A stretch of 64,000 bases of DNA from Pohlia nutans (taxonomy: Eukaryota; Streptophyta; Bryopsida; Bryales; Mniaceae), in NCBI GenBank assembly GCA_022496805.1, contig CM040088.1, positions 29,456,452 through 29,520,451 on the forward strand. The letters run 5' to 3'. Below, in pieces: positions 29,842 through 41,884 of the stretch. Under the pieces are notes generated by a model. That model ran no database searches. It was not told the DNA's origin and worked only from the letters and a program-made list of their open reading frames with translations. The position numbers were made by a program, and so were the translations under genes. Each line of letters begins with the position of its first letter. Position 1 is the first letter of the stretch.

Positions 29842-30309
29842 CAGGTGTTTTTTATTTTTATTTTTTATTTTATTTTATTTTATTTTATTTTAATAAATTT
29901 AAATTTAAATTTAAATTTAATTATTTTTGGCTTTTGAGAGCCAGTTTGTTTCAGAAATCCACTGGGAGAATCACCATATGAGAACATAATGCCATCTCAT
30001 GTACTTAAGAAGTCAGTGCTGCGTACGGATTGTAAGCCAGGATAGGACTTTGTGAGCCACAATTAGTGAATGAAAAGGCAAAGATGTCGGATGGAAAAGG
30101 CAAAGATGTCGGATGAAAAAGACATGGTTTATGAAGGATTTTGAGAAAGTCCAATAAGTTGGATAGGATGTATGTAAAAACAAAGATTTGTTGCCAAGTT
30201 TTTCAAATAAAAATAAAATATAATTAGGGCCCAAAATGCCACCTCATTCACTTGCATGCCACCTTTGTAGTATAAAGTTAGATGACTCAAAAACCAAAAA
30301 AAAAACCTT
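29842..30309 (+). mobile_element. hAT-like MITE, family D copy 2
   Basis: Homologous to 13849-14237 (GGGAGAATCACCATATG). The tips are CAGGTGTTTTTT and AAAAAACCTTG. The flanks ATACTAAC and GTACTAAT are an imperfect 8-bp duplication. A TTTTA microsatellite (about 29847-29895) has expanded near the left tip. Confidence 0.7.
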
Positions 30310-30375
30310 GGTACTAATCCAGGCATTAAAACCGAGGTCATTCAATTGTGTCTTACTTGACCACTACCGGAGTAC

Positions 30376-30725
30376 CGGTACACTAAAATTGTGATTTAGT
30401 GTCCGAACACTATTTGACTTTTTGGAAATATAGTGCTCTAATAAAAAAAACTTTTTGTTGTAAAATTTAAAATGATAAAAACTTCAAGTAAACCTTTTGG
30501 ATGTAGTTTTCCAATGACATATGACAACTTTATAATAAACATGGCATGTCATTTCATGTCACTCTCATCACCTGGAAGGAACATGGCACTTTCAATGAAA
30601 GTGTGAATGATAAGTGGCATCACTATATATTGTAGGGACAGTCAAGTTCTCCTCACTTTTGAACAAAATGTCGTAAAAACATCAATTCTTGCTAGATACT
30701 AAATCACAATTTTAGTGTGGACAAA
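30376..30725 (+). repeat. MITE-like repeat L, copy 2
   Basis: The ends ACACTAAAATTGTGATTTAG and CTAAATCACAATTTTAGTGT form a strong inverted repeat. The interior matches copy 1 at 19500-19760. About 350 bp, shorter than copy 1. Confidence 0.65.
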
Positions 30726-30920
30726 GTCTTGAAGATGTTTAATAGTAAACCTCCCTGAATATTGGACAAACATATTTTTAGAATATATTTGGAATATTAT
30801 GAAATATTCTTGGATATTTGGGAATATTTCATCCAAGTTGTTTAACATATTTGACAATCGTTTAATTAGAGAGTCAATGTTGTCTAATATGACGTCAAGT
30901 TGGAAAATAATGTCAGACAT
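30726..30920 (+). repeat. Dispersed repeat S, copy 1
   Basis: About 195 bp (AGACCTCCC-like start, then TTGGACAAACAT and an ATATTC-rich run) matches 38200-38412 in inverse orientation with moderate divergence. The minus ORF here is repeat-derived. Confidence 0.5.
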
Positions 30921-31219
30921 GTCAACCCCTATTCAAACCAAGGTACCTTGAAAATAAACTACACTTTTCTGTGGAATTATTATATGCGACAAGCCCACAA
31001 CATATTTAAGAATGTAGGTTACATGAGTATAGAATCTTCATTGTGTGAAGATAATTATTCAGCCAACCTATAGTTTAATTAGACACCACTAATATTATTT
31101 TCTATAGCAATTGCATGGAAGTGTGTATTAGAGAGAAAGTACAAATATTTTTTTGAATTGGATATGGGTGACAGGAATCTCTATTAGCCTTAACCATGGC
31201 AATGTTGCATGTATTAGTA

Positions 31220-31495
31220 TCTTCTATGGCTAAACCCTACTATGTCTTGATGTCAATAATAGTTCAAAAACTACACATATGCAATAGATACAACGATTGT
31301 TCAAAAACACATGGCAAGAGAGGAAAACACATTTCATTAGTGGAATAAGAGCACTATAGAAAATTGGGGACCTATCTCTATTGAGAAGGACAACACTCTC
31401 CATCACTTTTTCACTCTGGTAGTCTAGTTTTAACAAAATGTGGCCCAGATTTAACAAAATGTGTGTTGAGGACCTTTAAAATGTTTACAAATTAA
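31220..31495 (+). repeat. Dispersed repeat T, copy 1
   Basis: TATGTCTTGATGTCAATAAT and the following ACTACACATATGCAATA are repeated at 31950-32215 in the same orientation. The interval between also carries repeat M, so a small segmental duplication or mosaic is possible. Confidence 0.5.
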
Positions 31496-31664
31496 GTACA
31501 TTAATGATTTGAAGGGTAAGAAGAAGTGAGAGAAGAATCTATTTACAGATGTCCATTGCCTCTTCTATGGTTGAACCCCACTAAGGTGGAGGCACCAATA
31601 CATGTTAGTTTAAGGATTTCGACCTATTTAGAGCAATGGTTTTCAATAAAATAAATTTGTAGGA

Positions 31665-31945
31665 CATAAAACTTTGGGTTTTATAACCAATTCCAGTTTT
31701 TAATTAATTTTGTCACAATGTATGATTTTTTTTCTAAATTTTCAAACTTAATGTGCATAGACCACTATTGATGTTAGTAGGGGAACCAATACTTGTCTTT
31801 CATTTTTAGTCGGACAATCAGTTTGCCAACTTGGCATTCGTAATTGATCACCAAACTGCTATAACTAGTAGTTGTGATGATTTGATTGAGAACTCACGAA
31901 GTTGAAACAAGTGCTTGCATAGGTGACTGGAACTGATCCCTAATG
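31665..31945 (+). repeat. Dispersed repeat M, copy 2
   Basis: Same orientation and order as 14995-15275, including AGTAGGGGAACCAATA and TTGCATAGGTGACT. It directly precedes repeat T copy 2. Confidence 0.65.
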
Positions 31946-31949
31946 CTTC

Positions 31950-32215
31950 TTTACTTCTATCTTATGTCTTGATTTCAATAATAGCTCAGAAACTACACAT
32001 ATGCAATAAATATAGCAATTGCCAAAAATACATATGCAATAAATATAGCAATTACCCAAAACTACATATACAATAAATATAGCAATTACCCAAAAATACA
32101 TATACAATAAATATAGAAATTTCCCAAAAACACATAAAAAAATTTGCCCAAAAATACATGGTAAGAGAGGACCTTTGAAACAATTAGGAGTTAAGTACAT
32201 TAGTGACTTGAACCA
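31950..32215 (+). repeat. Dispersed repeat T copy 2 with an internal tandem array
   Basis: It contains about four tandem units of 33-34 bp (roughly 31996-32130), each with ACATATRCAATAAATATAG then AATT(A/G)CCCAAAAA. Copy 1 has only one unit, so the array expanded after duplication. The minus ORF here (YCICxFGNCYIY units) is translation of the array. Confidence 0.65.
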
Positions 32216-32235
32216 CTCACAGATGTCCATTGTCT

Positions 32236-32923
32236 CTTGAATGTGTACATATGGGCTCTATACATAGCCTGGCTGAACTCCACTTTGTCTACCGGTATGT
32301 CTTGATTTCAACATGATTTCAGAAACGAAAATTATTACGTAAAGGAATGAATCAGGCAATCAGTGAACTCACTAGTCTTGCAGCAAGCAAGGAAAGAAGG
32401 CAGAAGGACAAGAGCAGGCAGGGAGGCGGGGAGAATGCCACAGTGCAGGAGATGTGGTTGAGCAAGAATGATGATCCACATCCCCCACTCACTACATGTG
32501 GCTGCCTCTCAAACTCCAGCAATATTCTTGCCCTGCTCATCTTCTCACTGCATGGTACTTACTCTAAGCTTGATGCATTATCCTCTCATTGTGTGTAATG
32601 CAAATCCTGCCTTAATACATTGAGAGAGAGATACATTATATTGCCTGTCTTCTACTGTTCATGTGTCGTTGCTGATGTTGCAGAGGTGGGGCTGCCGTGG
32701 AAGCAATTGCAAGCATATGCGACGGACGTACCATCTCCCTCACTGTTCATGAAGTGACATCTGCTTTTCTTTCGTGACTCTTCATCAGTTTTGAACACCA
32801 TCGTTGCTAGCTCTATTATAAGGTCGACCGCCATGCACAGAGCCTGCAGGTGTTGATCCTTCGACATACTACACTTCTGCATTCATTTGGACCGGTGATC
32901 GATCTGCAGTGATTCTAGCGACC
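32236..32923 (+). promoter_or_regulatory. Upstream region of the SWEET gene
   Basis: Non-repetitive sequence before the SWEET ATG. TATAAGG at 32817-32823, about 100 bp upstream of the start codon, is a possible TATA element. Short ORFs on both strands at 32347-32882 have no domain. Leader exons cannot be defined. Confidence 0.35.
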
Positions 32924-35123
32924 ATGGTGGATTTCAAAGTCGTTCTTGGGGTCTTGGGTATGTCATCGCTTTTGCATCCTCTTGTTGTGATCGAAAAACT
33001 CTGACTACTGTCTTCCTGTCGAGTCTACAGGTTGATACATAATAATCTTTTGAATTGATTGCACATGATCTTGTTGTGATCGAGAAACTCTACTGTCGAT
33101 TTTCCTGTTTGTGTCGAGCCTATAGGTGAACACATAATCTTTTGAATCGATTTCACATGATTCATTGATCATTTTCACGGGTCGGCGTTTTGGTTGAGAT
33201 GAGGCGAAACGTGTCACTCGTTGGTTTTGATTCTGGAAAACAACAATGCAGAGGACTCAGTTAATGTGATTTCTCATTCATGATGCATGCTTTTATGGAG
33301 AAAACGTAGAGGAAACTATTTGCAGAGGATAATTATTCAGATTGACGCATCTTTGAAGTATAGAACGTACAATTTCGGGTCGGTCAAACCAAGATTCAAG
33401 AAACTGTGTGTCATGTGACGTTTTTTGGTTACTGGTTGATTTCTTCCGTTAATCAATCGCACCCAGAAATTGACCTCTGTTTTGATAATATTGCTGTGGG
33501 CTGATGACTCTCCAGGAAACATCACTGCGATATGTTTGTTTACGTCGCCCATGTAAGTAACTGTACCTTCCGTCAATCACCGGTTAACAGTCAATTCCTC
33601 TTTTGCATTGAATATTATTATTATACGTTTCACATGGAACATTCGCACATGAGGGTACTAACGGAAAGGGCGATGAGGTAGCTTCTTAGCAATTTTCTTT
33701 CACCTATAAAGTAATCATATCACTATAACCCCGGCATTTCTGTGTGTCTTTCATTTTCGAACACAGTTTGATGAATAGGTGTTTGAATGTACACAGTCCC
33801 ACGTTCATCGACATCGTGAAGAAGAGGTCAGTGGGAGACTACTCGGGCATCCCCTACGTGTGCACTCTGCTCAATTGCCTGCTGTGGGTTGTATATGGCC
33901 TTCCGGTGGTGGAGTTTCAAGTGTTGGTGGTGTCCATCAATGCAGCAGGGGTTTTGATTGAGGTCACATACCTCGTGTTGTACTTGATGAATGCTCAAAG
34001 AAAAATCAAGGTACGTACGTTTCACAAGAAAAATACCACAAACTGTACGTACCACACATGATTCATTACCAGGGCCATATTGACACATGAAATGTGTTCA
34101 TGCAGATGAAGGTGCTAAAGATATTGGTGCCAGTTGTGATCTCTTTCTGTCTCGTGACGGTGCTGGTGCTGGAGCTTGTCCATGACCACAAGAAACGCAA
34201 GCTTATTGTTGGGACTCTGTGTGCTGTTTTTGCTGTGGGGATGTACATTTCTCCCCTTACAGTCATGGTAAATATTTTTCTACGATATACCCCAGCTCAT
34301 GATATAAAATGGATTTACTTTTTTTGTTTTTTTTTTTTGTTGTTAACGTTGCTTTTGTTGCAGAAAATGGTCATCCGGACAAGGAGCGTGGAGTACATGC
34401 CATTCTTGCTATCCCTCTTCAACTTCATCAATGGCCTCGTGTGGACTGGCTATGCTTTCATTGGTGGCGTCGATATCTTCATTGCTGTAAGTACTCACTT
34501 CCCAATTAAGTAACGTTTTTCCAACTTCTCATGTTGCCATGTTTCAAAATTATCTAAACTACCGTACTTAACCCTGATAAAAACTATTTTCGGTAGCTAT
34601 TCGTTTTAGTTCATATTGACAATACACTTTTTTCCCAAAAGCTCTATTAATGAAACGAGATGTTTTTTCTTCTAACCATTCGTACAAGAAAACCTCAGTC
34701 TGCTACACCGAGCTTTGTTGTTCTAATCGAATAATAGCAGCTGTGGGTTACACTCATTATTATCACTCTTCAGATAATGTTTTCTAGCACATGTGATTGG
34801 ACACTTTCACGTTATGTTGGTTACCAAGGGTGTGATATAAAAGAGTTCTCAGTGTACATTCTGTTTTATGATTATGGTTATGAATTTGTGTAGAACTGAA
34901 TTATGATTAATTAAGAATTTGTGTAATACGGAATGAAATGCAGATTCCCAATGGACTTGGTGCTCTTTCTGGTGTGGCTCAGCTTTCGCTGTACGCGTTC
35001 TACAGAAATGCCACACCCAGACCAGACATTCACACTGATGAGAAAGGCCACCCAGTGAAGCCTGCCAACTCGGTCTTCATTGAAATGGAGAAACCCAAAC
35101 ATGAAGGTAATGGAGCTCCCTGA
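32924..35123 (+). CDS. SWEET sugar transporter (two MtN3/saliva repeats)
   Basis: Predicted bidirectional sugar uniporter of the plasma or vacuolar membrane. Exons are 32924-32957, 33516-33552, 33797-34010, 34106-34267, 34364-34486 and 34944-35123, giving 249 aa. Exon 2 is the 37-nt micro-exon typical of plant SWEETs; without it the SPIPTF motif at the start of the first triple-helix bundle is lost. The first MtN3 repeat spans about residues 10-95 ([20 protein letters not shown]), and the second about 100-215 ([20 protein letters not shown], then [14 protein letters not shown]). Seven membrane spans are expected and the tail is short and hydrophilic. Length matches the family. The start ATG gives the usual short first exon. 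The exact sugar and clade cannot be told from this sequence. Confidence 0.92.
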
Positions 35124-36117
35124 GAGAGTAGAGGCTAATCCATGGCCCCTGCATATATAATGACACCGTTTTGCTTCCTAATCTCATCTTTTTTTAAACA
35201 AAAAGTGGCCAGGCTCCTGCAGCTTAGAAATTTTAATCCCTTACAAGTAGACGCTTGAATCTACTGACAGTGGATTTGATAAGGATCTGAGTAAGAATAC
35301 AGATTTGTAGTAGAGGAATGGGGCTTGGCTTTGGAAATCCAACTTGGCCTCATAAGTTATGGCCAAATAACCAGGTTGGGTTTTGAGATCCTAGAACTAT
35401 TAGGAGAACATTCTTGAATGAGTCGTTTCTCCTGAAAGACACAACATTAGGATCATGTTTTTGTGATAGTCCCTGTTTGGTATATTTGAAGTACGTCTTG
35501 AAATGCAAACCTTTTCTTCATTGCCCACGTTCTTCTTACACCACTCATCATATGTTTATATTGCACATACAATGTGAAAAAGTGGACGTGGTACAAAATT
35601 ATGATTATGAATTCATTCGTTGGATGGTAGCAACGGCAGGGGAGTAACCCTATAGCAACATTTGTTTATGGTTCTTAAATGTAGCTTATCAAGCTGTAAC
35701 ATTGCTTGAGTTACGTCCTCAATGGATGATCTTAGTACATTGATTATTGTCATTTATGTGAGTCACAGAATTAGTGTGAGACTTTACACCAATCCTCACT
35801 CTAATTTCAGTACATACACCTCAAATGTACATTGCTGTAAGAATTCTCAAATACTCTCAATCACTTTTGTTCTAATGCCACGGTTACTGTGAGAATACTG
35901 AATAATGGCAATAACCGGTGCAGTGATATAGGCTGTAAATTCCAGGTAAGGTTGGTGATCCCCAAATTTCTTATGATGCAATTTTTGAAATGAATTAAAG
36001 GAGACTGGATATTATCAACACCCTTAAGTTATCGTGTAATTTTGGAAGTTTGTATTTTAAAGTGCATGGATTTTGCGATTTTAGTTATTGGAATGATCTG
36101 CGTTTAATTTGATCATG
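35124..36117. other. SWEET 3' flank and unassigned sequence
   Basis: Probably holds the SWEET 3' untranslated region at its start. No gene or window-internal repeat was seen in the remainder. Confidence 0.35.
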
Positions 36118-36700
36118 TTAACCCCTAAAGGACCGGGGGGTGTTGAACTTAGCTCTTGTTTTCTTGACTATCTCTTGTAGCAAGCTCAATTCCTCATTGG
36201 TGTGGGGTGATTTTGACGATCGGCACCGTTGAAATTAAAGAAGACTTACATAGCTTTTTTATGAAAAAAAGATCAACAAAATCGCACAATTTTTGAGAAA
36301 ATGCCACCGTTGAGAAGATTGATGGAACTTGTTTGGGGTATTTTTGTACACATGCTGAAATTGGATTGTTCAAAAGTGCTCCAAAAATTTTGAATTTTTT
36401 ACTGTGAGTAGAAATCATCATTTTAAACATGTGAAAAAAAATTCAAGTAATTTGGAGGTGTGAGGAGGAAGATATGAGGGTCTAAAGTGACGCCTAAATA
36501 CTCTCCGTGCAACTCAAAAAAATCACCAAAAATCACTCACTTGATGAATTTCCGGTCAAGAAGTACCTACAGATTTGGCTCTCAAAATGAGCTAGGGTCT
36601 CTTTGTTGCTCATCCTACAATTCAAAGCCCAAGAACCCAAATTTCCTCACTTTCTAGTTCCAGAAGCTGCATGGGGGCCTTACGGTCCTTTAGGGGTTAA
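36118..36700 (+). mobile_element. piggyBac-like MITE, family J copy 1
   Basis: A 583-bp element from TTAACCCCTAAAGGACCGG to ACGGTCCTTTAGGGGTTAA, a 17-bp near-perfect inverted repeat. The right TTAA is shared with family B copy 7. A truncated sister lies at about 39130-39385. Confidence 0.8.
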
Positions 36701-37244
36701 CCTCTAAACGCTCAAACAATCATTTTCTGGTCGTTGCCTGAATATAAGGGGTTGCCCAAAACAAAAAAATTGTTTTTGAAAATTAAAAAAATTAAAAAAA
36801 ATAATACATCAAGTCTACTTTCCAATGCACTTTGAATTATGTAAATCTGAGTTAAACTTCACCTAGGAGAATTTTTCAAAGTGAATCACCTCAACATTGT
36901 TTTAGTGTTATAAAAATTTCTATTTGAGGAAAGTAATGATGCTCTCTTCATCATTTTTTTCGCTTTTTTGAAGTTTACAATAGATAAATTAACTTCAACT
37001 AATCATGCTTAATTTTAAACCCTAAAATTGAAAATTATAATTTATTCAAATTTTCAAAGTTCAATGCTTTTAAATTCATTAAAAAAATATCTAAAGCTAT
37101 TTTTAGAAGTTTGATTGTATGAATAATTTGTAGAGATGATGCCATACATTTTGTCTATTGAACCAAACTTCATCAAACATATGGAAGGCACATATTTAAC
37201 ACATATATGTTTTGTCCAATACCCCTTGGGCTTTTAGGGGTTAA
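36697..37244 (+). mobile_element. piggyBac-like MITE, family B copy 7
   Basis: A 548-bp element from TTAACCTCTAAACGCTC to GGGCTTTTAGGGGTTAA. It abuts family J with a single shared TTAA. Confidence 0.82.
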
Positions 37245-38199
37245 GTATGTAAGGAGATTCCCATATGCATTTGATTGTTACCCTACAAATTAGCAAGAGA
37301 TTTTAAAAATGACATGATTTAAATTTTTGAAAACCAAATGTACACATGTTGATAGAGTATGTATGAAAGCATTGTGAGAGAGCAAACATTAATATCCTTG
37401 GGAGCATTGAAGGGCTCATCATATTGTGTTTCAATATTACTCTTTGCATCTTAATGTAGTCAAAAGTGTAAAATAACGCAACTTAGTATATAGTGTTAAT
37501 TATAAGATGATACTTTTAGGTGATCATCATTGTACTTAATTGAGCCAAAATAAGAATTGGAAAAGGATAAAAAAATAGTCTCAAATGTCCACAATATCAT
37601 TTTAAATTTTTTTAACATTGAATTGATAAGCTTTTTGAAATATTCTTCAATTTGCCATTCCACAGAAAAAATTAGTCAATGAAATAAACCTGGATATACA
37701 CAATGAAATAAAATTGTCAATAACATGAACCTAGATATTTACATTGACCAAAGTAATGGCAATGGGATATTCTACATTACTGTCTTGCTAATGGCTTCCT
37801 CAACATGTTGAAAATGTCCTAAGGTAGAAGTACCCATAATTGATAAAATAAGGTTTTAACATGGAAAATGTTGAAGTTTCATTGATGAGATTTTTTTTTT
37901 TCATAGAGAAACAAAGATACTATAAGATGGTAATTTTTTCAAATTTTTTTCAAAATCAAATTTATTAAAAACTTTTAAGTCAAAGTTCTTAAAAATCCAT
38001 GACTTAAATACACGTTCACCTAAAATTGACAACAATGAGATCAATTCCCAATTATAGAGTAAAGTTGCTTTGCGTTGGCTTGTGTTGGTGGCTTGGCTAT
38101 TGCGGTGTAGGTTCTAGGAGGTTTACAAATTAGTTATGGAGTACTCATCAACTATGGGTACCTCTACCTTCTATTATTACCGCAGTCTCATGTGAATCA
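37245..38199. other. Unassigned AT-rich intergenic sequence
   Basis: No gene, RNA or recognised repeat was seen over this interval. Confidence 0.3.
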
Positions 38200-38412
38200 T
38201 GGTTATCATGTCTAACACTATTTTCTAACTTGATGTTGTATGAGATGTTTGGCGTCAACTGTTTAATTAGATGAGTGTCAAATATGTTATACAATTTGGA
38301 TGAAATATTCTCGAATATCCTAAGATATTTTAGAATAATTTTGGAATATTCGTAGAACATGTTTGTCTGACAGACGGGGAGGTCTACTAAATGTCTTCGA
38401 CACTTTTTCTAG
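38200..38412 (-). repeat. Dispersed repeat S, copy 2 (inverted)
   Basis: Inverse of 30726-30920, including the AACATGTTTGTC core and the AATATTC-rich run. No clear termini. Confidence 0.5.
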
Positions 38413-38534
38413 CGGTCGAGTAAGACAACCCTGCAATGAATACATATAAGGAAGCATTATCTTTGTCAATCTATCGGGTGCAATGGTGCACGGCATTTTT
38501 TTCAATTTTCATGAAGTGTCAAAGTGGCGACATA

Positions 38535-38640
38535 CTCGGGGAGGTCACTTCCAAATATTATGTAACAAAGTGCAAACAAAGATAGGGTCCAAATAAATCT
38601 TTGAAGGTAAATTTTATAAATGAAAATTTTATAAATTTTA
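38535..38640 (+). repeat. MITE N copy 2, left part only
   Basis: CTCGGGGAGGTCACTTCC and about 85 further bases match the left half of 27272-27525 closely. The right half and right tip are absent, so this copy is truncated. Confidence 0.65.
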
Positions 38641-39129
38641 TAATGTACATATTAACCATAGAATAAATTTTCAGTTTGTCAAAATGATTTTTATCTTAAA
38701 GATTTTGAGTATCAAAACTCCCATTCTAATACAATTTGACCAATTATGATCAAACTTTGAATGTAAATATAGTCCATGTTTGATTCTATATTTTAATTTT
38801 AAGAAGAATCCTATCTGCAAATTTTCATTCTCAAGCACATTCAAAAAAGAAATCCATCAAAAAAAGGTTTTTTAAAAAGAGAAAAAATCAAATCTACCAA
38901 AAATAACACATTTAAAAATTTAAAAATTTAATAAATTTTAAATAATTTGAAAAAATATGAACATATTATTCTTCACATATTTGAACATTGAAAAAAATTA
39001 TAGCTCAAAATTCCATCCACAACCCACGCCACAACCCTCTTTTCTCCTTCTCTTTTAGAATTTGGAGAGTGCATTGCGGCAAGAAAACTAGTGGACCAAA
39101 CCATGCATTTGCCCATGCGCAAAAAAAAT
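38641..39129. other. Unassigned AT-rich intergenic sequence
   Basis: Very A/T-rich, with runs such as TTTAAAAATTTAAAAATTTA near 38910. No supported feature. Confidence 0.3.
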
Positions 39130-39385
39130 GCACGTAATTTGGAGGTGTGAGGAGGAAGATATGAGAGTCTGGAGTGACACCCAAATAGCCTCCTTGTAGT
39201 TCAAAAAATCACTTAAAATCGCACACTTCATAAATTTCCAATCAGGAAGTTCAAATGGATTCAGCTCTCAAAACAATCCAAGCTCTCTTTGTTGCTCATC
39301 CTACATTTCACGGTCCAACAACTCAAATTTCCTCACTTTCTAATTCCAAAAGTCCCATGGGGACCTTATAGTACTTTAGGGGTTA
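39130..39385 (+). mobile_element. piggyBac-like MITE, family J copy 2 (left-truncated)
   Basis: Matches the right half of family J copy 1 (GGAGGTGTGAGGAGGAAGAT) and ends AGTACTTTAGGGGTTAA. The left tip is missing. Confidence 0.65.
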
Positions 39386-39816
39386 AGAGAACGAGTTGTA
39401 ATGGTCCTTGTCCAAATCACCATTCCATTCCATGTCCTAGTTCATTGTAGGTGGTCTTCAAAGTGTCATATATAGTCAACTTATGATAGGGCCTATGATT
39501 GGGGTATGGCACCTAGATACAATTCAACTCAAGTGGATTAAATTGAGTTTTGTTATCAAGTCAACCATTAGCTATGCATGATTTGGTTAGGAAATCCAAA
39601 CCAAAAGATAAACTCAAGTGGGTCCATTTTTTAACTCAAACAATGTCTACAAAGCTGGTGCTTCAAGTGTACCAATATGTCTGAAGATTATAAGAACTAT
39701 GTAAATACTAAATACATGGACATAAGGATTCAATTAAATGTACTTCAATTCTCTCTTCGTTCCTTCTAGGATATAATAGCATCAGCATGATCGTGTTTGT
39801 CAATTCTTCGACAGAA
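39386..39816. other. Unassigned intergenic sequence
   Basis: No gene or repeat recognised. Confidence 0.25.
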
Positions 39817-39937
39817 TTAACCCTTAAAGGTTAAACTAAGCCCCACATGCTTGAATTTTTGAGAATTTTTTTGATACTATTCACCATTTTTTATTACAGG
39901 CTGCCCCGAAGGCAAGGCAATGTCGTTTAAAGGTTAA
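39817..39937. mobile_element. Short TTAA element K
   Basis: 121 bp between TTAACCCTTAAAGG and TTTAAAGGTTAA. It is the smallest of the TTAA group in this window and has no sister copy here. Could be an internal-deletion derivative. Confidence 0.5.
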
Positions 39938-39958
39938 TATTGTGATGTTTAGAAGTTC

Positions 39959-41884
39959 TTAACCTTTTAAGGACTAGGGAGCTATTAAGCCCAAAACGGG
40001 TTATAAATCAATCAAACCAATGATTTTATTTTAATTCTCAATTTCAAAATAATGCAAACTTGTCCAACTATACAAATGTGAACATTAAAGTCTAGTCTCA
40101 AAACCAGTTTGAAATTTTGAAAATTGTTAAAATAAAAATTTATGTCTCTCTAAAATTTCAAAACTTGGATTTCCTATATGCACTAGAAACATGTTTTTCT
40201 ATTGAATTCCTTTATAAGAAGTGATAAAATCATGCCAACAACAGTATGATGTTTCACTATAATCATTTTTGTTCTTTTTTTTTAAAGAAAAAACTTTGAA
40301 AATTAAAAATTAAAATAAAATTCTTATCATTTAATTATGTTATTTAGGTTAGATAGAAAAAAAGGGAGTACCTTGGAAACGTATAAATTTATTGAAAACA
40401 AAAGTTTAAACATGTAAAATTTAAGACCAGAAGCAAGACCAGTAGACAAATACAGTGACGGACAAAACTGAGTATCGATTTGAAACTTTTCCATTCAAAC
40501 AACCATACCATGAGCATCAATGGGCAAAGTCCAAAAGTGAATATGCAAAAGTTGTAGTGTGCGACATATAACACATTACTACAGAAGTTTGAAGAAAAAC
40601 TTAATTGTGATTTGGAAGAAAATGGATTTCAAAGTTAGCCATGTCTAAAACTCGGTTTTGTGCGATATAATTCGGAACTACTTTAAATTTTGTCAATTTT
40701 TTCTTAGAGCTTCAAAAAAACTTTTTGTGCCTTGGCATGTTGGTATACATCATTTAAGATTGTTGTACACAAAAATTGAAGGAAGTTGATATTTATAGAA
40801 TTTAAAATATTCACAATTTGACAAACATGCAAATGATGTTGGTTCTCACGATATTTGGAATATTTTTTGGAATTGCGAGCATGGGATTGCATTGGCCATT
40901 GTATAGAGAGCATAGGTTGCAACATGAACCATTGTTACATCTTAATGCCCTTGCATTTGAAATAGTTGTTGAATAGGCCAATGCATTCAATTTATATATT
41001 AGAGTTGTATGATGCAGCTTTTTGGTCTAGGTTTTCTGTTCAAAAACTAGAGTTCATGACGCACATAATCAATCCTACAAATCAAAAAAAAAAAAACATA
41101 TCATTTTCAATATCATCAAAAAGTTCAAAACTGCCAGAAATTACACTGACTTTCATAAAATTGACAATTTTTTGATGATACTGAACACGAAAAAAACAAG
41201 TTCAATTGGTTGATTGAGTATGTGCATCATGAACTCTAGACTTTGTACAAAAAAGTTAGACCAAAAAACTGCATCATACAACTCTAATATATAAATTGAA
41301 TGCATTGGCCTATTCAACAAATATTTCAAATGCAAGGGCATTAAGATGTAACAATGGTTCATGTTGCAACCTATGCTCTCTATCCAATGGCCAATGCAGT
41401 CCCATGCTCTCGATTCCAAAAAATAATTCAAATATCGTCAGAACCAACATTATTTGCATGTTTGTCAAATTGTGAATATTTTAAATTCTATAAATATCAA
41501 CTTCTTTCAATTTTTGTGTACAAAAATTTTAAATGATGTATACTAACATGCCAAGGCACAAAAAGTTTTTTTGAAGCTCTAAGAAAAAATTGACAAAATT
41601 TAAAGTAGTTCCAAATTATATCGCACAAAACCGAGTTTTAGACATGGCTAACTTTGAAATCCATTATCTTCCAAATCACATGTAAGTTTTTCTTCAAACT
41701 TCTGTAGTAATGTGTTATATGTCGCACACTACAACTTTTGTATATTCACTTTTGGACTTTACCCATTGATGCTCATGGTATGGCTGTTTGAATGGAAAAG
41801 TTTCAAATCGATACTCAGTTTTGTCCGTCACTGTATGTCTTTTTTTTAAGATTGCTGAAATTAAGCTAGAAGTTAAAGGATTAA
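39959..41884. mobile_element. Possible TTAA element P hosting the Tc1 foldback
   Basis: TTAACCTTTTAAGGAC at 39959 and GTTAAAGGATTAA ending at 41884 could be the tips of a TTAA element of about 540 bp, split by the foldback at 40451-41835. The tips are weak, so this is tentative. Confidence 0.35.
40451..41835. mobile_element. Tc1-like foldback element (giant inverted repeat)
   Basis: A 1385-bp element flanked by TA. The outer tip TACAGTGACGGACAAAACTG is repeated inverted at the right edge (CAGTTTTGTCCGTCACTGTA). Each arm is about 660 bp and nearly identical, around a loop of about 60 bp centred near 41143. Each arm also carries an inner tip-like repeat (CTAAAACTCGGTTTTGTGCG) near 40646 and 41618, as in IR/DR-type Tc1 elements. 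Tips resemble those of the transposon at 57107. The mirrored ORFs inside are not genes. Confidence 0.88.

Noticed and set aside
31998..32130. Short regular repeats as a CRISPR-like array
   Set aside because: Units are contiguous with no unique spacers, and the host is a plant; this is a simple tandem repeat.
40704..41536. Mirrored ORFs on opposite strands
   Set aside because: They arise from the two arms of the foldback element and code for nothing recognisable.
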